From Campylobacter concisus (GTDB taxonomy: Bacteria > Campylobacterota > Campylobacteria > Campylobacterales > Campylobacteraceae), in NCBI GenBank assembly GCA_002092835.1, contig LVWL01000018.1, positions 434,001 to 498,000 of the forward strand: 64,000 nt of DNA, written 5' to 3'. The stretch's first letter is position 1. The number at the start of each line of letters is the position of its first letter. Of this stretch, positions 9,259 to 17,798 are shown piece by piece. The notes under the pieces were generated by a model that was not told the DNA's origin, made no database searches, and saw only the letters and a list, made by a program, of their open reading frames with translations. Position numbers and translations under genes: made by a program.

Positions 9259-12184
9259 GTATCTTTTAGCAAATGCTCCGCAAATTCTTATCTGTGAAGA
9301 TGAGAAGGAAGCGGCTCTTTGTGCTGATGCGGCTAGTTTTGCTGGTTTTAGTGCATTTAGGTTGCCTGATTTTAGAGCCAAAAAAGGTGATGATTTAAGA
9401 AGCTTTAACGAAGAGCTTTTTGAAATTTCATCAGTACTTAGCAAATACTATAAATTTGATGGCAAAAAGATTATCATTAGTCCATTTAGCACCCTTTTAA
9501 ACCCACTTCCAACGCAAAAAAATTTAGAGAGCTCCACGGTCAAGTTAAAAGATAATATAAACTTAAATGAATTTGCCGATCTGCTTATACGATTTGGCTA
9601 TGAGTGTGTAGATATCGTTGAGAGCGTTGGTGAGTTTAGCGTCCGTGGCGAAGTGATCGACATTTACGGCGTAAATATGGATGATCCAGTTAGGATCTTG
9701 CTATTTGGTGATGAGGTTGAGAGCATAAGAAACTACAACACCGCCACGCAAATTAGCAATAAAGCCGAGCTAAGCGAGGCCGAGATCGTGCCGTTTATCG
9801 CAAATTTGGGCAAAGATGAGTTTGATCAAGTTAGCCAAAAGATCGAGGATATGCAAAGCGACGCCTTGGTGAGCGACCTAAATTCGCTTGGATTTTGGGC
9901 GATCGATAGCTTTAGTGACTATTTAAAAGTTTTTGACTCAAAGCTTGTTAAAAAGATCGATTTTGGAATTTATGATGTGCCTGAGGAGAAATTTAAGGGC
10001 ATTGAAATTTTGCCTGAGCCAAAGACCTTTAAAGATCTAGAGGTCACTTTAAATTTTGACTTTTTTGAGTTAAATAAGAGTAAAAACATAACTGTTCTTT
10101 CAAGAAATGAGGGACTTTTTAAGGGCTATGAGCTTGATAGCTTTACAAATGTAAAACTTGAAATTTCGCCTCTTGTGGTAAATATAACTTCAAGCGACAA
10201 GATAGTCGTTTCACTAAATAAATTTGAGAAAAAAAGGCGAGTTAAACGCTCAAGCCTCGTGGTAGACGAGTTAAAAGTAAATGATTACGTCGTACATGAA
10301 GACTATGGTATAGGTAAATTTCTAGGACTTGAAAAGATCAAAGTTTTGGGCGCGACGAAGGAATTTGTGGTTATCGCCTATCAAAATGACGACAAGCTTC
10401 TTTTACCGGTTGAACATCTAAATTTGATAGATCGCTACATCGCGCAAAATGGCTCTATGGCGGTGCTGGACCGCTTAGGCAAGGCAAATTTTGCCAAGAT
10501 AAAAGAAAAGGTTAGAGAAAAACTCTTCGCAATCGCTTCAAAGATCGTAGCAATGGCGGCAAAAAGAGAGCTTGTAGCTGGTAAAATTTTACAAAAAGAA
10601 GACATCTCTTATCTAAATTTTGTTCAAGACGCTGGCTTTTCATATACGAGTGATCAGCAAAAAGCGGTAAATGATATAAGAGATGAGCTAAAAAGTGGCA
10701 AGGTCATGGATAGGCTGCTTAGCGGAGACGTTGGCTTTGGTAAGACTGAAGTTGCGATGAATGCTATATTTACCTGTATAAAATCAGGCTTTAGCGCATT
10801 TTTCTTTGTACCAACGACACTTCTTAGCTCGCAGCACTACAAGACACTAAGCCAGAGATTTAGCAAATTTGACATAAAGGTCTTTAGGCTAGATCGCTTC
10901 TCAAGCGCTAAAGAGAAGTCGAGCTTGCAAAAAGCACTAAAAGAAAATGAGCCGATAGTTTGCGTGGGAACGCATGCACTTCTTGGTGTAAAGGCTGAGA
11001 ATTTAGGGCTTATAGTGGTTGATGAAGAGCATAAATTTGGCGTTAAGCAAAAAGAGCAGTTAAAAGAAATTTCTCAAAATTCACACATCTTAAGCATGAG
11101 TGCCACTCCTATACCAAGAAGCCTAAATATGGCTCTTAGTAAGATAAAAACATATAGTATTTTAGCCACTCCGCCAAGCTCAAGGCTGGATGTTAGAACA
11201 AGTGTGAGAGAGTGGGACGAAAAGGTCGTCAAAGAGGCGATCATGCGTGAGCTAAGACGTGGTGGGCAGACTTTTTACATCCACAACCATATCGCAGACA
11301 TCGAGCAAACGGCAAATGATCTAAGAAAAATTTTGCCAAAGCTTAGGATCTTGATACTGCATTCAAAGGTAAATGCGAAAGTTACTGAAGATGAGATGAT
11401 GAAATTTGAGCGAGGCGAATATGACTTATTACTTTGCACCAGTATCGTTGAAAGTGGCATTCATTTGCCAAATGCAAACACCATAATTGTAGAAAATGCC
11501 AATAAATTTGGCATGGCTGACTTGCACCAGCTGCGTGGACGAGTTGGCAGAAGTGACAAGCAGGCCTACTGCTACTTTTTGGTGGAAGACAAAAACGCCA
11601 TTAGTAAAGACGCTCTAAAACGACTTGTGGCGCTTGAGGGCAACTCATTTTTGGGCGCTGGTTCGGTGCTAGCCTATCACGACCTTGAGATAAGGGGTGG
11701 TGGTAACATCATCGGCGAGGCACAAAGCGGCCACATCGAGGCTATCGGCTATTCGCTATATCTAAAAATGCTAGAAGATGAGATAAATAAGCTTCTAAAT
11801 CAAGACTCCGCAAAGCTTGACAAGATCGATCTAAAGCTTAGTGTGAGTGCCTTTTTAAATCAAGAATTTATAAGAGAAGATAGACTACGACTTGAAATTT
11901 ATAGGCGCCTTAGCAAGTGCAAAGAAGTGAGTGAGGTTTACGAGATACAAAGTGAGCTTGAGGATAGATTTGGCAAGATTGATCTTTTTACAAAGCAGTT
12001 TTTAGACGTCATTATCATTAAAATTTTAGCTCTAAAAGCTGGTATAAAAACAATCTCAAATAGTGAGCAAAACATACTAATAACAAAAAATGACGATGAA
12101 AAGATCAGGCTAAAGTCAAGTAGCAAGGATGATGACGATGTATTGGCTGAAATTTTGGTCTATCTAAGAAAGGATAAGAAGTGA
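9239..12184 (+). CDS. mfd: Transcription-repair coupling factor Mfd
   Basis: Mfd removes RNA polymerase stalled at DNA damage and recruits UvrA. The 981-residue protein is shorter than the E. coli form (about 1150) but fits epsilonproteobacterial Mfd. Visible parts are a reduced UvrB-like N-terminus, an RNA-polymerase-interacting region around 340-410 (LKVNDYVVHEDYGIGKF), a RecG-like motor with Walker A GDVGFGKTE near residue 497 and DEEHKFG, SATPIPRS and LRGRVGRS motifs, and a C-terminal TRCF domain. The start overlaps the folC end by 20 bases and the stop overlaps the next gene (GTGA). Confidence 0.97.
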   Translation: MQAKVYEYLLANAPQILICEDEKEAALCADAASFAGFSAFRLPDFRAKKGDDLRSFNEELFEISSVLSKYYKFDGKKIIISPFSTLLNPLPTQKNLESSTVKLKDNINLNEFADLLIRFGYECVDIVESVGEFSVRGEVIDIYGVNMDDPVRILLFGDEVESIRNYNTATQISNKAELSEAEIVPFIANLGKDEFDQVSQKIEDMQSDALVSDLNSLGFWAIDSFSDYLKVFDSKLVKKIDFGIYDVPEEKFKGIEILPEPKTFKDLEVTLNFDFFELNKSKNITVLSRNEGLFKGYELDSFTNVKLEISPLVVNITSSDKIVVSLNKFEKKRRVKRSSLVVDELKVNDYVVHEDYGIGKFLGLEKIKVLGATKEFVVIAYQNDDKLLLPVEHLNLIDRYIAQNGSMAVLDRLGKANFAKIKEKVREKLFAIASKIVAMAAKRELVAGKILQKEDISYLNFVQDAGFSYTSDQQKAVNDIRDELKSGKVMDRLLSGDVGFGKTEVAMNAIFTCIKSGFSAFFFVPTTLLSSQHYKTLSQRFSKFDIKVFRLDRFSSAKEKSSLQKALKENEPIVCVGTHALLGVKAENLGLIVVDEEHKFGVKQKEQLKEISQNSHILSMSATPIPRSLNMALSKIKTYSILATPPSSRLDVRTSVREWDEKVVKEAIMRELRRGGQTFYIHNHIADIEQTANDLRKILPKLRILILHSKVNAKVTEDEMMKFERGEYDLLLCTSIVESGIHLPNANTIIVENANKFGMADLHQLRGRVGRSDKQAYCYFLVEDKNAISKDALKRLVALEGNSFLGAGSVLAYHDLEIRGGGNIIGEAQSGHIEAIGYSLYLKMLEDEINKLLNQDSAKLDKIDLKLSVSAFLNQEFIREDRLRLEIYRRLSKCKEVSEVYEIQSELEDRFGKIDLFTKQFLDVIIIKILALKAGIKTISNSEQNILITKNDDEKIRLKSSSKDDDDVLAEILVYLRKDKK

Positions 12185-12945
12185 TAGATTGGGGTGTGAA
12201 GTATGCAGCGATTTACAGAAGTACAAAAGGTATGCTAAAACCAGTTGATGATATTGATTTTGTTGATATCGACTCACTTTATGGGCTAGAAAAACAAAAA
12301 GAAATTTTACTAAAAAATACTCTAAATTTTATAGATGGTAAGGATGCGAACCACGTGCTTCTTTGGGGTGAGAGAGGATGTGGCAAGTCAAGTCTCGTAA
12401 GGGCTGTTTTTACTAAGTTTTATAAAGCCGGACTTCGCATAATCGAGCTTGGATGCGAAGATCTAAAATACCTTGGCGACATCATCGACGAGATTAGAAA
12501 AAGTGAGTTTAAATTTATCATTTTTTGCGATGATCTAAGCTTTGAAAATGGTAGCAATGAGTATAAATTTCTAAAACCTATAATGGACGGCTCTATCCAA
12601 AAACCGCCAAAAAACGTCCTTTTATACGCTACGTCAAACCGCAGACATCTAATAAGCGAGTTTAAAAGCGAAAATAAAAACTCAGAGCTAATTGACGGCG
12701 AAATCCATTACAGCGATGCAGCTCAGGAGAAAATTTCTCTATCCGATCGCTTTGGTCTTTGGATCAGCTTTTATCAAGGCAACTACGATGAGTATCTAAA
12801 AATGGTTGATTTTTACTTTAAAGACTACGCAGGTGACAAAGAGGAGCTTCATACGCTTGCTAAAAATTTTGCAACACTTAGAGCCAGTAGAAGTGGCAGA
12901 ACAGCAAAGCAGTTTTATCTTACTTTTAAAGAAAATTTAAAATGA
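12181..12945 (+). CDS. DUF815-type AAA+ ATPase
   Basis: A 254-residue P-loop ATPase of the DUF815 family. Walker A is GERGCGKSS at about residues 63-71, Walker B is FIIFCDDL near residue 115, and the sensor-1 region reads VLLYATSNRRHLI, all matching this family. The start is GTG, overlapping the mfd stop by four bases, so the two are coupled. The family's cellular role is not established; a position between mfd and a DNA glycosylase gene is consistent with a role near DNA repair, but that is inference. No membrane segment. Confidence 0.9.
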   Translation: MIDWGVKYAAIYRSTKGMLKPVDDIDFVDIDSLYGLEKQKEILLKNTLNFIDGKDANHVLLWGERGCGKSSLVRAVFTKFYKAGLRIIELGCEDLKYLGDIIDEIRKSEFKFIIFCDDLSFENGSNEYKFLKPIMDGSIQKPPKNVLLYATSNRRHLISEFKSENKNSELIDGEIHYSDAAQEKISLSDRFGLWISFYQGNYDEYLKMVDFYFKDYAGDKEELHTLAKNFATLRASRSGRTAKQFYLTFKENLK

Positions 12946-13610
12946 CTTCAACTGATCTATTTTTAACCTTATTTAATCATAAAAGCAGAAATTTGGATGA
13001 GCTAAAATGGCCAGGTGAGGGTACTTTTGAGGTTATTTTGGGTGCTATTTTAGTGCAAAATACCAACTGGAAAAACGTAGAAAAAGCTCTAAATAATCTA
13101 AAAAATGCAGGTAAAGATAGCTTGGATGGTATTTGCGCGCTTGAAAACAGTGAACTTGCCACGCTTATAAAGCCAAGTGGCTTTTACAATACAAAGGCAA
13201 AACGTCTAAAAATGCTCTGCCTAGCTATAAAAAATGAATTTGAGAGCTTTGAAAATTTTAAAGAAAACGCAAGTCGTGAGTGGCTCATAAGCGTAAAAGG
13301 TGTTGGAGCCGAGACTTGTGATGCGATACTGGCATATGCTTGTGGTAAGCAATATATGGTCGTTGATGCTTACGCGCTTAGGATAATGGCGTATTTTGAC
13401 TATAATTTTGAGTGCTACGACGAGGCTGCTGAGTGGTTTAGTTCGCTTGATTATAATGAAATTTATAAATTTCTTGATAGCAAGAAATTTGACGAGACTG
13501 AAGTTTTAAAGCTCTATCACGCTCTTATTTTGGAGTTTTGCAAAGAGAATTTCAAAGGTAAAATTTTAAGCCAAAATGGCCAAAAAATATTAAGCAGCAT
13601 TAAAAATTAA
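12942..13610 (+). CDS. MagIII-like DNA glycosylase (endonuclease III superfamily)
   Basis: A 222-residue helix-hairpin-helix glycosylase. It matches what I remember of H. pylori MagIII, a 3-methyladenine DNA glycosylase: GTFEVILGAILVQNT near residue 29, PSGFYNTKAKRLK near residue 75, the hairpin VKGVGAETCDAILAYA and the catalytic-Asp stretch MVVDAYALRI. The C-terminal iron-sulfur Cys cluster of classical Nth is missing, also as in MagIII. It therefore probably removes alkylated bases. The start overlaps the DUF815 stop (ATGA). A functional Nth elsewhere in the genome would be expected. Confidence 0.85.
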   Translation: MTSTDLFLTLFNHKSRNLDELKWPGEGTFEVILGAILVQNTNWKNVEKALNNLKNAGKDSLDGICALENSELATLIKPSGFYNTKAKRLKMLCLAIKNEFESFENFKENASREWLISVKGVGAETCDAILAYACGKQYMVVDAYALRIMAYFDYNFECYDEAAEWFSSLDYNEIYKFLDSKKFDETEVLKLYHALILEFCKENFKGKILSQNGQKILSSIKN

Positions 13611-13661
13611 ACTACTAATATGTAACAACTCTTTATAAATTTGCCAAAGGTTGGGGCTTTT

Positions 13662-13667
13662 TATAAT
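13662..13667 (+). promoter_or_regulatory. Candidate -10 box for cysK-cysE
   Basis: A perfect TATAAT after a T-rich stretch, 61 bases before the cysK ATG, in the 118-base gap after the glycosylase gene. Between it and the start lies an imperfect palindrome (TGTGCTAAATTTACACA at 13682-13698) that could be an operator. Sequence is seen; function is inferred. Confidence 0.5.
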
Positions 13668-13728
13668 CTATTTTAAAATTCTGTGCTAAATTTACACAAA
13701 ATTTATCTTATTTAATTTAGGAGGAGTG

Positions 13729-14634
13729 ATGATTTACGATAACATCGTTAAAACGATTGGTAATACACCTATTGTAAAGATAAAAACAGGTGCTGATGAA
13801 GCCGAAATTTACGTAAAATTAGAGTTTTTTAACCCAGGTGGCTCTGTAAAAGACAGGATCGCATTTAACATGATAACCAAAATGCTAGCTGACGGTACGC
13901 TAAAAGAGGGCGATACTATCGTTGAGCCAACGAGCGGAAATACTGGCATTGGTGTAGCGATGTGCGGTGCTGCACTTGGCTTTAAAGTGATACTTTGCAT
14001 GCCAGAGAGCATGAGTATCGAAAGACGCAAAATAGTAGCTGCTTATGGCGCACAACTTGAGCTTACTCCAGCATCTGGTGGCATGAAAGCAGCGATCGCA
14101 AGAGCTACAGAGCTAGCAGCTCAGCCAAATCACGTAATGCTAAGCCAGTTTGAAAACAAGTATAACCCACAAGCTCACGAACTAACAACAGCAGCTGAAA
14201 TTGTGGCTGATTTTAGTAAGCTTGATGCATTTGTAGCTGGCGTTGGCACAGGTGGTACAATAAGTGGTGTAGCAAAAATTTTAAAAGAAAAAGGCTATGA
14301 TACTAAGGTCATCGCAGTAGAGCCTGAAGCATCGCCAGTTTTAAGTGGTGGCAACCCAGGACCGCATAAAATTCAAGGCATTGGAGCCGGATTTTTACCA
14401 AATACTATGAATATGAGCCTAGTTAGCGAAGTAGAAAAAGTAAGCAACGATGACGCACTAAACGCAGCTAGAGCAATCGCTAAAAGTGATGGACTCATGA
14501 TAGGCATAAGTGGCGGTGCTGCTTACGTGGCTGCAAAAAGAGTAGCTAAAAGACTTGGCGCTGGCAAAAAAGTACTTTTCATAGCTCCAGATAATGGCGA
14601 AAGATACTTAAGTACAGAGCTTTACGGAGCATAA
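13729..14634 (+). CDS. cysK: Cysteine synthase (O-acetylserine sulfhydrylase)
   Basis: Makes cysteine from O-acetylserine and sulfide with pyridoxal phosphate. The 301-residue protein has the PLP lysine at about residue 41 in NPGGSVKDR, the phosphate-binding region TSGNTGI and the GTGGTISG loop. I chose the ATG at 13729 because AGGAGG ends 4 bases before it; a GTG one codon earlier is too close to that site. cysE follows after 4 bases, so the two steps of cysteine synthesis form an operon. CysM and cystathionine synthase are related families; the partner cysE favours CysK. Confidence 0.93.
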   Translation: MIYDNIVKTIGNTPIVKIKTGADEAEIYVKLEFFNPGGSVKDRIAFNMITKMLADGTLKEGDTIVEPTSGNTGIGVAMCGAALGFKVILCMPESMSIERRKIVAAYGAQLELTPASGGMKAAIARATELAAQPNHVMLSQFENKYNPQAHELTTAAEIVADFSKLDAFVAGVGTGGTISGVAKILKEKGYDTKVIAVEPEASPVLSGGNPGPHKIQGIGAGFLPNTMNMSLVSEVEKVSNDDALNAARAIAKSDGLMIGISGGAAYVAAKRVAKRLGAGKKVLFIAPDNGERYLSTELYGA

Positions 14635-14638
14635 AAAT

Positions 14639-15190
14639 ATGTGGGAGAGTCTAAAGGAACTAGTTCAAACTGTTCGTGAAAAAGACCCATCGGTACATAA
14701 GTGTTGCTTTTTGGCAATACTTATAAATACCCCTGGTATTCATGCGGTTTTGTTTCATAAAATTTCTCATTTTTTATATAAAAAAGAGCATTTTTTTCTA
14801 GCTAGACTCATCTCGCAAATTGCAAGATTTTTAACGGGCATCGAGATCCATCCTGGAGCAAAGATCGGCAAGAGATTTTTCATAGATCATGGTATGGGTG
14901 TGGTTATAGGTGAGACAGCTGAGATAGGTGATGATGTAATGATGTATCATCAAGTAACACTTGGAGGCACTGGAAAAGAGTGTGGCAAAAGACATCCGAC
15001 TGTAAAAAATGGTGTGACTATTGCAGCTGGCTCAAAGATACTAGGTGCCATAACGATCGGTGAAAATGCTAAGATCGGCGCAAACTCGGTCGTGCTAAAA
15101 AATGTCCCAGCAAACGCGACAGTCGTTGGTATACCAGCGAGAATAGTTCGAGTAAATGGGACAAAATTTGAACCAGAGTTTATTATCTAA
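14639..15190 (+). CDS. cysE: Serine O-acetyltransferase
   Basis: Transfers acetyl from acetyl-CoA to serine, giving the substrate for CysK just upstream. The 183-residue protein has the left-handed beta-helix hexapeptide repeats from about residue 65 to 165, with signature [29 protein letters not shown] and [11 protein letters not shown]. It is shorter at the N-terminus than the E. coli enzyme, as is common in this group. The stop lies inside a hairpin that probably ends the operon. Confidence 0.95.
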   Translation: MWESLKELVQTVREKDPSVHKCCFLAILINTPGIHAVLFHKISHFLYKKEHFFLARLISQIARFLTGIEIHPGAKIGKRFFIDHGMGVVIGETAEIGDDVMMYHQVTLGGTGKECGKRHPTVKNGVTIAAGSKILGAITIGENAKIGANSVVLKNVPANATVVGIPARIVRVNGTKFEPEFII

Positions 15191-15207
15191 TCTTAAAGAT
15201 TAGATAA
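15183..15207 (+). terminator. Terminator-like hairpin at end of cysE
   Basis: TTATCTAATC (15183-15192) and GATTAGATAA (15198-15207) form a perfect 10-pair stem with a 5-base loop, including the cysE stop codon. Flanking T-rich sequence on the + strand fits a Rho-independent stop. It separates convergent cysE and the DUF465 gene and may serve both. Confidence 0.6.
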
Positions 15208-15215
15208 ATTTATTC

Positions 15216-15416
15216 TTACTTTTTATGCTTTAAAATTTGAGTATAAATTTCGTCTTTTAGTTTTAACTTCTCTTTCTTTAAATTATCAATTTCAGATGGT
15301 TTTGCCAGATTGTCGTCTATTTTTTTATTTAGTTCATCATGTTTTTTGCAAAGAGCAGCAAAACGAGCATCGGTTTTCTTTAGCTCATTTATAAGGTCTG
15401 TATATTCATGTAACAT
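15216..15416 (-). CDS. DUF465/YdcH-like small protein
   Basis: A 66-residue, highly charged, coiled-coil-like protein. The pattern FAALCKKHDELNKKID followed by EIDNLKKEKLKLKDEIY is characteristic of the DUF465 (YdcH) family. Function is not established for the family. Reads as its own unit on the minus strand, convergent with cysE, about 115 bases downstream of the potassium channel gene. No membrane segment or signal peptide. Confidence 0.85.
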   Translation of the reverse strand: MLHEYTDLINELKKTDARFAALCKKHDELNKKIDDNLAKPSEIDNLKKEKLKLKDEIYTQILKHKK

Positions 15417-15531
15417 ATCGGCTCCTATAAAAATTTGAGAAATTTTATCAAGACTTTGTAAATGCTTGGATATAAAAAAGGTGCCAAGCCATTGCTTAAA
15501 TTTTTAAAAAGAGCAAGTAGAAAAATTTATT

Positions 15532-16662
15532 TTATACGTATTTAAATTCTTCAGGTTTGTGTTTGCTTTTTACAACACGCTTGGTTAGACGTATTCCATC
15601 AACGGTACCGATGACTAGAAGCTTTGATCCTGTTCCTACTAATGTGTCACCATTTGGCATTGGCACAAAATTATTATTTATATCTCTAATGCCCACTATG
15701 TCTGCATTTGTAATATTTCGTAGATGAGTCTCTTTTAATCTTTTAAATCTTATCCAAGAGTAATCAGGCACAAGAATTTCTTCTATATCGATAGGTGAAT
15801 TTTTTGTATACAAAAACTGCTCTAATAAATTTTCCATGTCCGGCCTTACGCTCATAGCACTTAACCGCTGCGCGACTAAGCGAGATGGACTTACCACATT
15901 GTCAGCGCCTAATTTTTTTAATCTTTGCGTATCGTCTTCTGTCTCTGCATTTGTGATAATATGATAAGGCTTTCTACGACCTATCTCTTTTTCATAAAGT
16001 CTTACAGATGCTATAAGGGCGATGTTATCAGCAATATTTGAGCTAAGAGTTATAAGTCCTTTTGCACTTGATAGATGTGTTTTTAAAAAGGCAATTTGTG
16101 TGTGTGGCTGAGCTTTTATGAAATATGGATATTTATAAATTTGAGCTAGCTCCGCAATATCTTCTCTATCATCGACCACTACAAAAGGTATATGATTTTC
16201 GCGAAATTGAGCACTAAGTTCGATTGTGTATAGATTGTGATAACAAATAACGAAGTGATTTTTTAGTCTTGCGATCCTATAAAGCATGCGTCGTTCCTTT
16301 AAAATGCTAATTAATGTGCCTCTTTTTAAAACCTCAACCACAATACCGATCGATAGTGTAAATATAATAAAACCAATAAGTATAAACGTGATAGTAAAAA
16401 TTCTGCCCTTTGGAGTTATTGGAGCAACTTCGGTAAAACCAACTGTTGTAAAAGTCATGCCAGCTTGGTAAAAGGCATCTATTAGTGAGAAATTATCTAT
16501 TAAGACATAACCTAATGTTCCAAAAAGTAACAGTAATACGACTGAAATTAGTGGAAATCTAAAAGGTTTTAATTGTTCGTAAAGCTCAGTATCTAGGCTT
16601 ATTTCTGGTTTTGTAGAGTTTGACCAGTTGAGGAATTTTAAAAGTCTTGAGAGAAAAGACAT
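15532..16662 (-). CDS. Two-helix potassium-channel-like protein with RCK (TrkA) domains
   Basis: A 376-residue protein with two membrane helices (about 36-55 and 88-112), a pore loop between them, and a C-terminal cytoplasmic TrkA-N (about 135-255) plus TrkA-C (about 275-365) module, the plan of prokaryotic RCK-gated K+ channels. Two features are odd. The selectivity filter reads TVGFTE (residues 73-78) where TVGYGD or TVGFGD is usual. The Rossmann glycine motif is replaced by FVICYHNLYTIELS (137-150), with no Gly, although the following acidic FVVVDDRE is kept. Ion selectivity and nucleotide binding may both be altered. Starts 23 bases after the rpmB stop on the same strand. Confidence 0.85.
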   Translation of the reverse strand: MSFLSRLLKFLNWSNSTKPEISLDTELYEQLKPFRFPLISVVLLLLFGTLGYVLIDNFSLIDAFYQAGMTFTTVGFTEVAPITPKGRIFTITFILIGFIIFTLSIGIVVEVLKRGTLISILKERRMLYRIARLKNHFVICYHNLYTIELSAQFRENHIPFVVVDDREDIAELAQIYKYPYFIKAQPHTQIAFLKTHLSSAKGLITLSSNIADNIALIASVRLYEKEIGRRKPYHIITNAETEDDTQRLKKLGADNVVSPSRLVAQRLSAMSVRPDMENLLEQFLYTKNSPIDIEEILVPDYSWIRFKRLKETHLRNITNADIVGIRDINNNFVPMPNGDTLVGTGSKLLVIGTVDGIRLTKRVVKSKHKPEEFKYV

Positions 16663-16685
16663 AAATTCCTCTTCATTTTATATTC

Positions 16686-16877
16686 TTAGTTTGATTGTTT
16701 CTTCATCGTTCTTAGAGTAGAAGCAGCAACTTTTATCTTTCTTGTAGTACCATCTTCTAGCGTAACGCGAATCGTTCTAAGATTTGGCAAGAATCTTCTT
16801 TTAGTTTTATTGTTAGCGTGGCTCACATTGTTGCCTATCATCGGTCCTTTGCCTGTTATCGCACATCTTTTTGACAT
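16686..16877 (-). CDS. rpmB: 50S ribosomal protein L28
   Basis: A 63-residue ribosomal protein. The start [33 protein letters not shown] carries the L28 signature. Basic and of normal length. The ATG follows an AAGGAAA site. It is the first gene of a minus strand pair with the potassium-channel-like gene, with its promoter in the 159-base gap shared with the divergent HDOD-like gene. Confidence 0.97.
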   Translation of the reverse strand: MSKRCAITGKGPMIGNNVSHANNKTKRRFLPNLRTIRVTLEDGTTRKIKVAASTLRTMKKQSN

Positions 16878-17003
16878 TTTTTTTCCTTATAAACAAAAAT
16901 TTCTGCTGATTTTATCTAAAACAAACAAAAGTAATGCTTAAATAGATTCTTTTTTAAAAGAATTGATTTTTATTAATAATCTAGATAAAATAACGCCTTT
17001 GCC

Positions 17004-17009
17004 TATAAT
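17004..17009 (+). promoter_or_regulatory. Candidate -10 box for the HDOD/STAS gene pair
   Basis: A perfect TATAAT 28 bases before the TTG start at 17037, in the rpmB divergent gap. The expected transcription start near 17016 leaves a short leader with no clear ribosome site. Confidence 0.45.
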
Positions 17010-17036
17010 TATAAATAGCAAAAATATTTAGAAATC

Positions 17037-17798
17037 TTGAGTGATACAAAAATGCTTAGTAAAGAGTTGATCGAAAAAAATGTTGATTTTGTTTTACAGA
17101 TGCCAACTCTTTTTGAAAAAGTCGAGCACTTTTTGTTGACTGGTAATGTAACTGAAGCAGTTACTACTTTACAAAATATAGCATCTTTTAAAACTTATTT
17201 TAACTCCATTTTTAAACGTGCAAAATTTGATATTCCTTATGATGGCAACGACTTGGTAGTAATAGCAAATATGCTTGGCATTGATACTTTTAGAGCGATA
17301 GTACTTTCTTATTTTATATTTTTAAAATCTCCAAAAATTTATAAGGTATTTAATTTTAAAATCGTTGATTTGATCGAGCTTAATGCTAAAATTTTATCAG
17401 ATTGGCTAAAGGTATTAAACTCTTTTAAAGAAAAGCACTATAACTATTTATCGCTTGCTCCGTATTCTATAGCCTGTATTATAGTGTGTGAGAATTTATT
17501 TTCGAAATTTCCATCTTATATGTCAGATGTTATTTCGTATTCTGACGTAAGCTATAATAAAATTTTGCAAAAAAAATATGGCTTTAGTCTTTGGGATATT
17601 TTTTTAAAAGCAATGAATATGAGTAAGCAATCATTAAGCAAGATTGATAAAGAGATGCTTTGTTTTTTTGAAATTTTACTCTCTTATGAGTCCAGCAGGC
17701 CTGAATTTTATGATTTTGGAGTTGATAAAATTTTAGATATCAATGTTTATCCAGAGATGCAAACCATTATATTTATTAAAAAAGCTCTACAAAAATGA
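17037..17798 (+). CDS. HDOD-like signalling protein
   Basis: A 253-residue cytoplasmic protein resembling HDOD domains in the stretch around residues 45-110 (FKTYFNSIFKRAKF, then VVIANMLGIDTFRAIVLSYF), where HDOD proteins read an initial Leu/Asn block followed by LG-x5-R. HDOD domains occur in bacterial signalling and lack the metal-binding residues of true HD phosphohydrolases; none are seen here. The start is uncertain: TTG at 17037 or ATG at 17052, neither with a strong ribosome site. It overlaps the following STAS gene (ATGA), so the two products probably act together. Confidence 0.6.
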   Translation: MSDTKMLSKELIEKNVDFVLQMPTLFEKVEHFLLTGNVTEAVTTLQNIASFKTYFNSIFKRAKFDIPYDGNDLVVIANMLGIDTFRAIVLSYFIFLKSPKIYKVFNFKIVDLIELNAKILSDWLKVLNSFKEKHYNYLSLAPYSIACIIVCENLFSKFPSYMSDVISYSDVSYNKILQKKYGFSLWDIFLKAMNMSKQSLSKIDKEMLCFFEILLSYESSRPEFYDFGVDKILDINVYPEMQTIIFIKKALQK

